Notes: generated by a model from the letters alone, not told the origin. Counted from the first letter of the stretch, positions 1 to 5,185 are shown. The stretch: 9,564 bases of DNA from an uncultured Collinsella sp. (GCA_959599635.1 CAUGJN010000065.1:1-9564), one strand, 5' to 3'. Made by a program: numbers and translations.

Positions 1-29
1 ATCAAACTCAACAGGGCAGGCTTTTTCAT
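1..29 (-). CDS. possible 5' end of an unidentified gene running off the left edge
   Basis: An ATG at 29-27 on the minus strand opens a frame that reads MKKPALLSL and continues past the edge of the window. The Lys-Lys start followed by hydrophobic residues resembles the beginning of a signal peptide or lipoprotein leader, but nine residues cannot identify a family. A -10-like TATATT (minus strand, 59-64) lies at a suitable distance upstream, and a GGAG ribosome-binding candidate is at 46-43, which is rather far from the ATG (13 bases). The call is tentative; the start could equally be chance. Confidence 0.25.
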
Positions 30-58
30 CGCCTATTGCCTGCTCCGTTGCTGAAAAC

Positions 59-64
59 AATATA
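59..64 (-). promoter_or_regulatory. candidate -10 box for the left-edge gene
   Basis: TATATT on the minus strand, one mismatch from TATAAT, about 30 bases upstream of the ATG at 29. No convincing -35 box lies 16-18 bases further upstream, so this is weak. The rest of 1-141 shows only a 9-codon mini-frame on the minus strand (106-77, MAARFVAAK) preceded by GGAGAAGG, and a hairpin at 14-45. Confidence 0.2.
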
Positions 65-141
65 GTTCACCGTGGTTTACTTTGCTGCGACAAACCGCGC
101 CGCCATACCTTCTCCATAAGTTAACCTCGGTAAACCTGCCA

Positions 142-180
142 AAACCACCACAAAGGGGATAGGCACCTTTGTGGTGGTTT
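142..180. repeat. 39 bp hairpin repeat, copy 1 (likely terminator)
   Basis: Perfect 15 bp arms, AAACCACCACAAAGG at 142-156 and its complement at 166-180, enclose the 9-base loop GGATAGGCA. It begins 17 bases beyond the stop codon of the alkyltransferase gene (minus strand). The arms end in a TTT run in either direction, so it can work as a bidirectional Rho-independent terminator. Three further copies occur in the window, at 548, 2126 and 3080. Confidence 0.85.
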
Positions 181-197
181 AAGCCACGGCAGAGCCG

Positions 198-518
198 CTA
201 GAGCCCTGCAGGCCAGCGACAGGCGGCCAAGTCGACGTGCATGTCGTCCTTAAACGCCACACCCTCCCCTAGCAAAAGCTCACGTTGAGCATCGGGACCG
301 CCAAAAGCAAAACCATCGCATATGCGGCCATCGGCAAACACCACGCGGTGACAGGGAATCTCGCCGGGACGCGGATTGCCATGCAGGGCATACCCCACGT
401 ACCGCGCACTTCGTGGACGTCCAGCAAGCAGCGCCACCTGACCATACGTGGCGACCATCCCCTCGGGAATCTGCTCGACCACCTCGTACACCCGCTCAAA
501 AAAGCCCTCAGACGCCAT
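198..518 (-). CDS. MGMT-family single-domain DNA alkyltransferase (Ogt C-terminal domain type)
   Basis: This 106-residue protein matches the DNA-binding and active-site domain of O6-alkylguanine-DNA alkyltransferases, which flip out an alkylated guanine and move the alkyl group to a cysteine. Visible motifs are TYGQVA (24-29), the helix-turn-helix region with the RPRSARYVG segment carrying the arginine finger (34-42), and the active-site PCHRV (55-59) with Cys56 and His57. The N-terminal domain of full-length Ada/Ogt (about 160-180 residues) is absent. Alkyltransferase-like (ATL) proteins have the same short architecture but a Trp or Ala in place of Cys; here the Cys is kept, so true transfer is possible. 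The ATG at 518 is chosen because GGAAAGGAG lies 7 bases upstream. The upstream in-frame GTG at 557 would place coding sequence inside repeat copy 2. The gene stands between two hairpin repeats, so it is probably transcribed alone. Family is sure; repair activity versus damage sensing is not. Confidence 0.88.
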   Translation of the reverse strand: MASEGFFERVYEVVEQIPEGMVATYGQVALLAGRPRSARYVGYALHGNPRPGEIPCHRVVFADGRICDGFAFGGPDAQRELLLGEGVAFKDDMHVDLAACRWPAGL

Positions 519-547
519 TGCTCGCTCCTTTCCACCCGGAATAGCAT

Positions 548-586
548 AAACCACCACAAAGGCGCCTGTCCCCTTTGTGGTGGTTT
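548..586. repeat. 39 bp hairpin repeat, copy 2 (likely terminator)
   Basis: Arms AAACCACCACAAAGG (548-562) and its perfect complement (572-586) enclose the loop CGCCTGTCC, which is the complement of the loop in copies 1 and 3. This copy is therefore inserted in the opposite orientation. It starts 11 bases past the stop codon of the degV-family gene and lies upstream of the alkyltransferase start. Confidence 0.85.
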
Positions 587-597
587 TGGCAGGTGGG

Positions 598-1452
598 CTA
601 GTTAACGGGCTGGAAGAAGGCCACGGCTACGGCGCCGGGGCCTACATGGGTGCCGATGGTGGCACCGATGGTGTGAACGGGCAGTTCGCCCTCGGTGTGG
701 CCAGCCCACAGTGCCGCGCTGTCCTCGATATACTTCTTGAGCACCACATCCGAAAGGCCCGTATAGCCGAGCGCCAGCGGCATGGAAAAGTCGATGCCGC
801 CTGCCTTTTCGACCTTCTGGTTGAGCAGGTTACGTCCGTTCTTGGAACCGCGCGCCTTGCCCAGCTGCACGATCAGACCGTCCTCGGCAGCCACAACAGG
901 CTTTACGTTGAGCAGCGTACCCACGGCACCGGCAGCAGCAGACAGGCGACCGCCGCGCACCAGGTACTCCAGCGTCTCGAGCAGACCAATAACCACCACG
1001 CGGTCACGGACGGCCTCGACAGCCGCCGCGATCTGGGCCGCGCCCTGGCCCTCGTCCACTAGGCGCAGGGCATACTCGACCAGCACGCGCTCACCCAGGG
1101 TAACGTTATTGCTATCAACCACATACACGTCGCCGCCCGGCGCCTCGGCAAGTGCGGTACGGGCGCTCTGATTGGTCCCCGAAAGTTTGGCACCCACGGT
1201 AATAATCACCGCCTCGTCGCCGGCCTCACGTGCTTCGGCAATCGCCTGCGAAAAGGCGTACGGGTTGACCTGACCGGTCTTGGGCAGCTCGTCGCGCTCC
1301 ACGAGCATCTCGTAAAAACGCTGGTGATCGATGTCGACGCCATCCATATACACATCGGTGCCAAAGGTAACGGACAGCGGCAAGACGGACAGCGCCGGGT
1401 GCTCCGCCGGCGACATATCGCTGGCGGAATCGGTAATAATGCGGACGGACAT
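598..1452 (-). CDS. DegV family protein (FakB-like fatty-acid binding)
   Basis: The 284-residue product has the DegV/EDD fold signature throughout. The N-terminal strand ends in ITDSASD (6-12, family TDS motif). KTGQVNP (58-64) stands where the family usually has TSQPS, LSGTNQSA is at 90-97, LEYLVRGGRLS at 161-171, LLNVKPVV at 180-187 and GTHVGPGAVAVAFF at 267-280. Its length is normal (about 280). DegV proteins bind a fatty acid in a buried cleft. In Firmicutes the FakB members present it to the kinase FakA, giving acyl-phosphate for phospholipid synthesis. No kinase gene is visible here, so this role is inferred from family. The ATG at 1452 has AAAGGA upstream; an in-frame ATG at 1500 lacks such a site. 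The gene lies 119 bases downstream of the marR-type gene on the same strand and may be co-transcribed with it. Its 3' end is marked by hairpin copy 2. Confidence 0.92.
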   Translation of the reverse strand: MSVRIITDSASDMSPAEHPALSVLPLSVTFGTDVYMDGVDIDHQRFYEMLVERDELPKTGQVNPYAFSQAIAEAREAGDEAVIITVGAKLSGTNQSARTALAEAPGGDVYVVDSNNVTLGERVLVEYALRLVDEGQGAAQIAAAVEAVRDRVVVIGLLETLEYLVRGGRLSAAAGAVGTLLNVKPVVAAEDGLIVQLGKARGSKNGRNLLNQKVEKAGGIDFSMPLALGYTGLSDVVLKKYIEDSAALWAGHTEGELPVHTIGATIGTHVGPGAVAVAFFQPVN

Positions 1453-1501
1453 AGCGAATCCTTTCTTGCGCAGGTCTCGCGCAGGGAATTTTGACAACAA
1501 T

Positions 1502-1533
1502 GTCCCGGCACGGCGTACGCGCTCAAACGGGAC
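1502..1533. other. inverted repeat between marR-type gene and degV
   Basis: GTCCCG at 1502-1507 pairs with CGGGAC at 1528-1533, and a small GCGTACGC palindrome (1513-1520) lies inside. On the minus strand it is followed by an AT-rich stretch with TTGTCAAAATT. It could be a weak terminator after the regulator gene, a partial attenuator ahead of degV, or an operator. There is no proper T run, so none of these is established. Confidence 0.3.
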
Positions 1534-1571
1534 GATGCAGTTCTTGGCTGAAAGCTAGCTCCAGCGCGGCT

Positions 1572-2021
1572 CTAGATCTCGCGCAGGGTGTTGAGAATCG
1601 TGCGCAGCGACGCATACATCTGCTCGCGCTGCTCCACACCCATAGCCTTACCGGTGGTATCGAGCACCTCGCGAATGATGCGGTCCGCCTCGCTCATGCT
1701 CTCGCCGCCTAGAGCGGTCAGGCGCACCGGAGCACGATACTTGACGGCCGCATCACCCGAGTCGTCAACCTCGACGTAGCCGCCCTCCTCCAGATGTGCC
1801 AGTGTGCGCGAAACGGCGGCACGGGTAACGCCGGCCATGCGGGCGAGGTCGGCGCCAGTCAGGCCGTCCTTGCTGCGCTCAAGATAGTACAGGCACATAA
1901 CGTCGGAGCCCTTGAGGCCCAGCCTTGCGCCTTCGGACGTCTTGATACGCTGGATCTCCTTGTAGAGCCCGCTGATCAGTCCGACAAAGTCCTCGAAACG
2001 TGTCTCGTCGTTCTGCTGCAT
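1572..2021 (-). CDS. MarR-family winged-helix transcriptional regulator
   Basis: The 149-residue protein has the usual MarR length and order: an N-terminal dimerisation helix (about 10-30), LKGSDVMCLYYLER (36-49), the helix-turn-helix LTGADLARMAGVTRAAVSRT (54-73) with recognition helix around 66-79, the wing at about 82-100 (VEVDDSGDAAVKYRAPVRLT), then C-terminal helices. It should act as a cytoplasmic dimer binding a palindromic operator, released by a small ligand. I take the ATG at 2021; AAAGG lies 12 bases upstream, a little far. In-frame starts at 2066 and 2087 would add residues that look unlike the family. The likely target is its own unit: the degV-family gene follows it, and two small palindromes precede its start codon. 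The link to lipid control is inference from the neighbour. Confidence 0.9.
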   Translation of the reverse strand: MQQNDETRFEDFVGLISGLYKEIQRIKTSEGARLGLKGSDVMCLYYLERSKDGLTGADLARMAGVTRAAVSRTLAHLEEGGYVEVDDSGDAAVKYRAPVRLTALGGESMSEADRIIREVLDTTGKAMGVEQREQMYASLRTILNTLREI

Positions 2022-2043
2022 GGGAGACGACCGCCTTTCGCTT

Positions 2044-2062
2044 GCATAATGCTTACGGGTAA
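2044..2062. promoter_or_regulatory. candidate MarR-type autoregulatory operator
   Basis: Two adjacent short inverted repeats lie 23-41 bases upstream of the regulator's ATG: GCATAATGC (2044-2052, one-base centre) and TTACGGGTAA (2053-2062, arms TTAC/GTAA). MarR proteins commonly bind AT-rich palindromes near their own promoters. The arms are only 4 bases, so chance occurrence is quite possible. Confidence 0.25.
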
Positions 2063-2125
2063 ACATCTTAGCCGCACAAGGCAACACCCATACCCAAATA
2101 TTCCATTTGTTAACCCATCAACATA

Positions 2126-2166
2126 AAAACCACCACAAAGGGGACAGGCACCTTTGTGGTGGTTTT
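2126..2166. repeat. hairpin repeat, copy 3 (likely terminator)
   Basis: The 15 bp arms of the family are extended by one A-T pair, giving AAAACCACCACAAAGG at 2126-2141 and its complement at 2151-2166, with loop GGACAGGCA (same orientation as copy 1). It starts 25 bases past the stop of the B3/4-domain gene on the minus strand. It lies upstream of the marR-type gene and so separates the two units. Confidence 0.87.
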
Positions 2167-2191
2167 GGGCATCAATAGGTTCTAGGCGCCG

Positions 2192-2911
2192 CTACAGCTC
2201 CACGCAGGAATTGTCGCGGGTCACAAGCGACTTAACGACAACCGTCGCTCCCAGATAGCGCTCGAGCAGCTCGGCTAAGCGATCGATCGCGGCCTGGCAA
2301 TCCCCCATGCGCTCGGGCTCTACACACTCAATCGCCAGGAACGCGTCGGCCGAATCGTCGGACAGGGCCGTTCTCACGCCGTCGCGCCAGTTCCAGCAGC
2401 GGCACACGGCGCCTGCATCGTCGATATAGGCGAGCTCGCCGGGAAGCGTCGGGTCATCCGCTTCCTCGCCAAGCGGCAGGAACGCATCGCCACCGTCGGT
2501 CACCTTCAAGCGAAGGTCACCCTCGATCGCATGCAAATCCTCGCCTCCCACGGGCAGCGCGTAGGTCAGCGACACCGTGTTGTAGATGTCCACCGCGGGC
2601 GTAATGTGGCCCACCGGTTTGCCCTTGAGCACGCGCTTGAGCAAGTTCTCGATCGAGCAGCGGGCCCCCTTTTTGGTCTTGAACAGCCGATAAGCCTCGC
2701 GCCATGCCTTGACCGGTGCGTTCTCGCTGATAGTATCGCTGGTCAGATGGCGCTCCGCGTCGATATTGGCGCGGTCAAGCAGCGCGGCAATCGCATCAAC
2801 GTCCTCCTGGGGTATCTGGGCCGCGGGCTTCATGCCCTTTACGACCACAACGCCGATAGCCGCCTGCGGAAACAGCTCCCAAAACGAATTCTCGGCAACA
2901 AAGCCCTTCAT
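2192..2911 (-). CDS. stand-alone B3/4-domain protein (PheT editing-domain family)
   Basis: The 239-residue protein matches the B3/4 domain that, within the beta subunit of phenylalanyl-tRNA synthetase, hydrolyses mischarged tRNA. Here it stands alone, with no synthetase core. Supporting segments are KAWREAYRLF (68-77), CSIENLLKRVLKGK (85-98), the conserved VDIYNTVSLTYALPVGGEDL (107-126), GELAYIDD (158-165) and CRCWNWRDG (170-178). An N-terminal segment of about 60 residues precedes them, as in other free-standing members. Such proteins are usually annotated only by domain; trans-editing of a misacylated tRNA is a reasonable but unproven role. The ATG at 2911 is fixed by AAGGGAG five bases upstream; the upstream frame to 2938 has no such site. 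A strong terminator-like hairpin sits 46 bases before the start codon, and hairpin copy 3 follows the stop. Confidence 0.85.
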   Translation of the reverse strand: MKGFVAENSFWELFPQAAIGVVVVKGMKPAAQIPQEDVDAIAALLDRANIDAERHLTSDTISENAPVKAWREAYRLFKTKKGARCSIENLLKRVLKGKPVGHITPAVDIYNTVSLTYALPVGGEDLHAIEGDLRLKVTDGGDAFLPLGEEADDPTLPGELAYIDDAGAVCRCWNWRDGVRTALSDDSADAFLAIECVEPERMGDCQAAIDRLAELLERYLGATVVVKSLVTRDNSCVEL

Positions 2912-2956
2912 ACGTGCTCCCTTCACGATTCGCCCCACGCGAGCGTCTAAACAAAA

Positions 2957-3010
2957 AGCGCCCTTACGACGGCCACCTTCAAAGTCCTACGGTGCCACCA
3001 CAAGAGCGCT
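2957..3010 (-). terminator. 54 bp hairpin with T run upstream of the B3/4 gene (terminator or attenuator)
   Basis: On the minus strand, AGCGCTCTT (3010-3002) pairs with AAGGGCGCT (2965-2957), with one G-U pair. The stem continues inward for about eight more pairs, several of them G-U, between the GTGGTGGC and GGCCGTCGT segments. It is followed directly by TTTTTGTTT. This is the best intrinsic-terminator signature in the window. Copy 4 of the hairpin repeat already lies just past pckA, so this could be a second terminator for pckA readthrough, or a regulated attenuator inside the B3/4 leader. Confidence 0.65.
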
Positions 3011-3016
3011 AACGCT

Positions 3017-3038
3017 GCCCCCATCCGGAGAAGGGGGC
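3017..3038. other. GC hairpin in the B3/4 upstream region
   Basis: GCCCCC (3017-3022) and GGGGGC (3033-3038) form a 6 bp stem with a 10-base loop. It lies between the candidate -10 box at 3053-3058 and the terminator hairpin at 2957-3010, so it would fall early in a leader transcript. A third element, AGCG/CGCT (3005-3008 and 3013-3016), overlaps the terminator's 5' arm and would compete with it. Confidence 0.4.
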
Positions 3039-3052
3039 GATATGTCAGGCGT

Positions 3053-3058
3053 ATTGTA
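3053..3058 (-). promoter_or_regulatory. candidate -10 box for the B3/4 gene
   Basis: TACAAT on the minus strand (5 of 6 to TATAAT), with TTTACT 18 bases further upstream as a 4-of-6 match to TTGACA. Transcription from here would give a leader of about 130 bases that includes both hairpins. The alternative is a promoter between 2956 and 2912, where I see no -10 match. Confidence 0.3.
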
Positions 3059-3079
3059 ACCCGAGTCATCCTCGTGAGT

Positions 3080-3120
3080 AAAACCACCACAAAGGCGCCT
3101 GTCCCCTTTATGGTGGTTTT
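3080..3120. repeat. hairpin repeat, copy 4 (likely pckA terminator)
   Basis: Left arm AAAACCACCACAAAGG (3080-3095), loop CGCCTGTCC, right arm 3105-3120. The right arm has a single G-to-A change at 3110, which breaks one pair. It has the same orientation as copy 2. It starts 15 bases past the pckA stop codon on the minus strand. Confidence 0.83.
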
Positions 3121-3135
3121 GGGTCTGAAGCAACG

Positions 3136-4806
3136 CTAGTGTCGGAGTCCCAGCAGGCCGCGGCCGCGATGACGGGCGTCGGCGTGCACCTGAGCGTGCG
3201 GACCGGCGGCCTTCACGGACTCGGGCAGGTGCGAGTACTTCTTCTCGAAGTTCTCCTCGAACATCACGGCCAAGTTGTGCGCCGCCTCGTCGTAGCGCGC
3301 GGTGCTCTGCCAGTACTGGCGCGGCACCAGGATGCCGTCGGGCACGCCGTGGCACGTGGTGGGAATGTCGACGTTAAAGATATCGTCATGCACGAATTCG
3401 CTGTCCTCGATGGTACCGTCGAGGGCGCGGGCCACCAGGGCGCGCGTGTAGGCAAGCTCGATGCGATGGCCCACGCCGTAGCCGCCGCCAATCCAGCCGG
3501 TGTTGACCAGGTACACACGCGTGCGGCCGTCGGCGATGCGCTCACCGAGCATCTTGGCATAGACCATGGGGTCGAGCGGCATAAACGGCTCGCCAAACAG
3601 CGAAGAGAACGTGGGCGTGGGCTCGGTGACGCCGACCTCGGTGCCGGGGATCTTGGCCGTAAAGCCCGTCACGAAGTGGTACATGGCGGCATCGGCCGTC
3701 AGGCGTGAGATGGGCGGCAGCACGCCAAAGGCATCGCAGGTCAGGAAGAGCACGACGCTTGGAGTGGTGCCCATGCCCTTGGTCCACGCGTTGGGGATAT
3801 GCTCGACGGGGTAGGCCACGCGCGTGTTGTGCGTGATCGAGATGTCGTCGTAGTTGGGCTTGCGGTTCTCGTCGAGCACCACGTTTTCGCAGATCGCGCC
3901 AAAGCGGACGGCGTTGAAGATCTCGGGCTCGCGGAAGGCGTCCAGGCCCTCGCATTTGGCGTAGCAGCCACCCTCGATGTTGAAGATGCCCATGTCAGAC
4001 CAACCGTGCTCGTCGTCGCCGATCAGTAGGCGCGTAGGGTTGGCCGAAAGCGTGGTCTTGCCGGTGCCCGACAGGCCAAAGAACACCGCGGTCTCGTGCG
4101 TGACGGGATCCATACTGGCCGAGCAGTGCATGGGCAGCACGTCGTCCTCGACGGGCAGCAGGTAATTCATGACGCTGAAGATGGACTTTTTGATCTCGCC
4201 GGAGTAGCCGGTACCCGCGACCAAAATCACGCGCTCCTGGAAGTTGATGACCACGGCGGCGCTGGAGTTGAGGCCCTTGATGGCGGGATCGCACTGGTAG
4301 CCCGGCGCGGCGAGCACACAGAAGTCCGGCTCGCCGGTGCGCGCGATTTCGCGGGCAAGCGGGCGGGCGAGCATCTGCTTAATGAAGAGTGCCTGGCTGG
4401 CGCGCTCGCAGGCGACGAGCAGTCGGCGCGTGTGGTTGCGGTCGGCGCCGGCCATGCCGCGGGTGACGAACACGTCGCGCTCGTTGAGGTAGTCGACGAT
4501 GCCGGCCTTGATGGTCTCGTAGCTCTCGACGGACAGCGGGCGGTTGACGGCGCCCCAGGCAATCTTGTCGTGGATATCGGGGGTGTCGACGATAAAGCGG
4601 TCATTGGGGGAACGGCCAGTACGCTCCCCCGTCTCGATCACCAGCGCGCCGTTGGATGCCATGCGGCCTTCTTCGCGGCGGATAGCGTGCTCGACGAGCT
4701 CCGCGGCGGGTAGATCGACCAGCAGACGGGGCTGATTCTCGGCGGGATCTTCGACCAGCGTAATACCAAAGTTGGACAAAACATCTGCAGGGGTAACACC
4801 AGGCAT
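3136..4806 (-). CDS. pckA: phosphoenolpyruvate carboxykinase (ATP)
   Basis: ATP-dependent PEP carboxykinase interconverts oxaloacetate + ATP and phosphoenolpyruvate + CO2 + ADP. It serves gluconeogenesis, or in many anaerobes CO2 fixation toward C4 acids. The 556-residue product shows the family motifs: ERTGRSPNDRF (61-71, substrate Arg65), GTGYSGEIKKS (198-208, with Tyr201 and metal/substrate Lys207), MHCSA with His227 (226-230), the P-loop GLSGTGKTT (244-252, Lys250), LIGDDEHGWSD (261-271, metal-binding Asp264/265), THNTRVAYP with Arg329 (325-333) and NTGWIGGGYGVGHRIEL (435-451). ATG 4806 is preceded by AAAGGAGG at ideal spacing; the frame upstream to 4920 lacks a site. The body ends in AAGP (533-536), where the family normally stops. 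About 20 further residues rich in His, Arg and Gly follow. The gene is divergent from the flippase gene and has palindromes in its promoter region. Confidence 0.97.
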   Translation of the reverse strand: MPGVTPADVLSNFGITLVEDPAENQPRLLVDLPAAELVEHAIRREEGRMASNGALVIETGERTGRSPNDRFIVDTPDIHDKIAWGAVNRPLSVESYETIKAGIVDYLNERDVFVTRGMAGADRNHTRRLLVACERASQALFIKQMLARPLAREIARTGEPDFCVLAAPGYQCDPAIKGLNSSAAVVINFQERVILVAGTGYSGEIKKSIFSVMNYLLPVEDDVLPMHCSASMDPVTHETAVFFGLSGTGKTTLSANPTRLLIGDDEHGWSDMGIFNIEGGCYAKCEGLDAFREPEIFNAVRFGAICENVVLDENRKPNYDDISITHNTRVAYPVEHIPNAWTKGMGTTPSVVLFLTCDAFGVLPPISRLTADAAMYHFVTGFTAKIPGTEVGVTEPTPTFSSLFGEPFMPLDPMVYAKMLGERIADGRTRVYLVNTGWIGGGYGVGHRIELAYTRALVARALDGTIEDSEFVHDDIFNVDIPTTCHGVPDGILVPRQYWQSTARYDEAAHNLAVMFEENFEKKYSHLPESVKAAGPHAQVHADARHRGRGLLGLRH

Positions 4807-4847
4807 GGGGCCTCCTTTAAAAACGCGACACGTGGACGCGACGCGCA

Positions 4848-4863
4848 CTTTACTCACGTAAAG
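4848..4863. promoter_or_regulatory. inverted repeat in the pckA upstream region
   Basis: CTTTAC (4848-4853) and GTAAAG (4858-4863) are perfect 6-base arms around TCAC, about 42-57 bases upstream of the pckA ATG. On the minus strand the element contains TAAAG, which could be part of a -10 box. It could be an operator overlapping the promoter. Confidence 0.35.
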
Positions 4864-4880
4864 CCCGTTGTACCCGATAT

Positions 4881-4896
4881 GCAAAAACGTTTTTGC
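4881..4896. promoter_or_regulatory. perfect 16 bp palindrome, candidate pckA operator
   Basis: GCAAAAACGTTTTTGC is a perfect palindrome with a central CG, 75-90 bases upstream of the pckA ATG. A central CG flanked by A/T tracts is the general form of LacI/GalR-family operators, but the arm length does not fit a CcpA cre site. No regulator gene for it is visible in the window. Confidence 0.45.
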
Positions 4897-4991
4897 GGCA
4901 AGGGCGGCAAGCCCGCCCAACGGTCAAAAATCGCACGCAAGCGGCCTAGTCATTGGAGACGTTTTTAAACGACTATTCGTTGGGGACACTC

Positions 4992-5126
4992 TTGAACAGG
5001 CAACAACCAAGGAGCGTCCCTGGATGCCGGCACTTAGGGACGTTCCCAAAGTGCCGGCACATAAGGAACGTCCCCAAATGCCGTCTACTGAATGGCGCCG
5101 CCGAAATTATCGAACAGCCTGTTCAA
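4992..5126. repeat. REP/BIME-like palindromic element with 10 bp terminal inverted repeats
   Basis: TTGAACAGGC (4992-5001) and GCCTGTTCAA (5117-5126) are perfect inverted repeats. Near the middle is a 35-base palindrome (5025-5059): TGCCGGCACTT pairs with AAGTGCCGGCA, and GGGA with TCCC across the 3-base loop CGT, with only one A/A mismatch. Related half units recur in direct orientation at 5016-5029 (GTCCCTGGATGCCG) and 5070-5083 (GTCCCCAAATGCCG). This is the pattern of REP/BIME or MITE-type elements moved by a transposase in trans. No flanking target duplication is visible. Confidence 0.6.
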
Positions 5127-5151
5127 AAACACGAACGAACACCGTCGCGTC

Positions 5152-5157
5152 TATACT
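5152..5157 (+). promoter_or_regulatory. candidate -10 box for the flippase gene
   Basis: TATACT, five of six to TATAAT, 34 bases upstream of the TTG start codon at 5186. There is no good -35 at 16-18 bases. A 13 bp palindrome GAACAGCCTGTTC (5112-5124), which overlaps the end of the REP-like element, lies just upstream. Confidence 0.4.
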
Positions 5158-5185
5158 AGAGCGCAGCAATAGAAAGGACTCCGCT

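Larger units (their letters stand above)
4807..5185. other. 379 bp divergent intergenic region between pckA and flippase gene
   Basis: This region carries no gene that I accept. It contains, from the pckA side, an inverted repeat CTTTAC/GTAAAG (4848-4863), a perfect 16 bp palindrome (4881-4896), a short palindrome CGTTTTTAAACG (4960-4971), a REP-like cluster (4992-5126) and a -10 box for the flippase gene (5152-5157). The frame upstream of the flippase stays open across it to 4868, but the encoded residues are low-complexity and lack a ribosome-binding site. Confidence 0.6.

Noticed and set aside
519..557. GTG start for the alkyltransferase at 557
   Set aside because: It lies inside the hairpin repeat and lacks a ribosome-binding site, whereas ATG 518 has GGAAAGGAG upstream and begins where the family domain begins.
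2957..3045. T-box riboswitch upstream of the B3/4 gene
   Set aside because: UGGCACCG resembles the T-box core, but it lies in the 5' arm of the terminator itself, no complementary antiterminator strand follows, and the available leader is too short for a normal Stem I. Kept only as a generic attenuator candidate.
3136..3210. Frameshift at the end of pckA
   Set aside because: Neither alternative frame ends soon after the conserved AAGP, so a single indel would not restore a normal C-terminus.
4881..4896. CcpA cre site before pckA
   Set aside because: The central CG is flanked by A/T tracts, but the TG and CA flanks of the cre consensus are not at the right distance.
5112..5124. LexA/SOS box before the flippase gene (GAACAGCCTGTTC)
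   Set aside because: The Gram-positive LexA box needs GAAC and GTTC four bases apart; here the spacing is five. The palindrome is partly explained by the terminal repeat of the REP-like element.
4868..5185. Extension of the flippase frame to an ATG at 4868
   Set aside because: No ribosome-binding site; the stretch crosses a palindromic REP-like element and the residues are low-complexity. The TTG at 5186 has AGAAAGGA at proper spacing.
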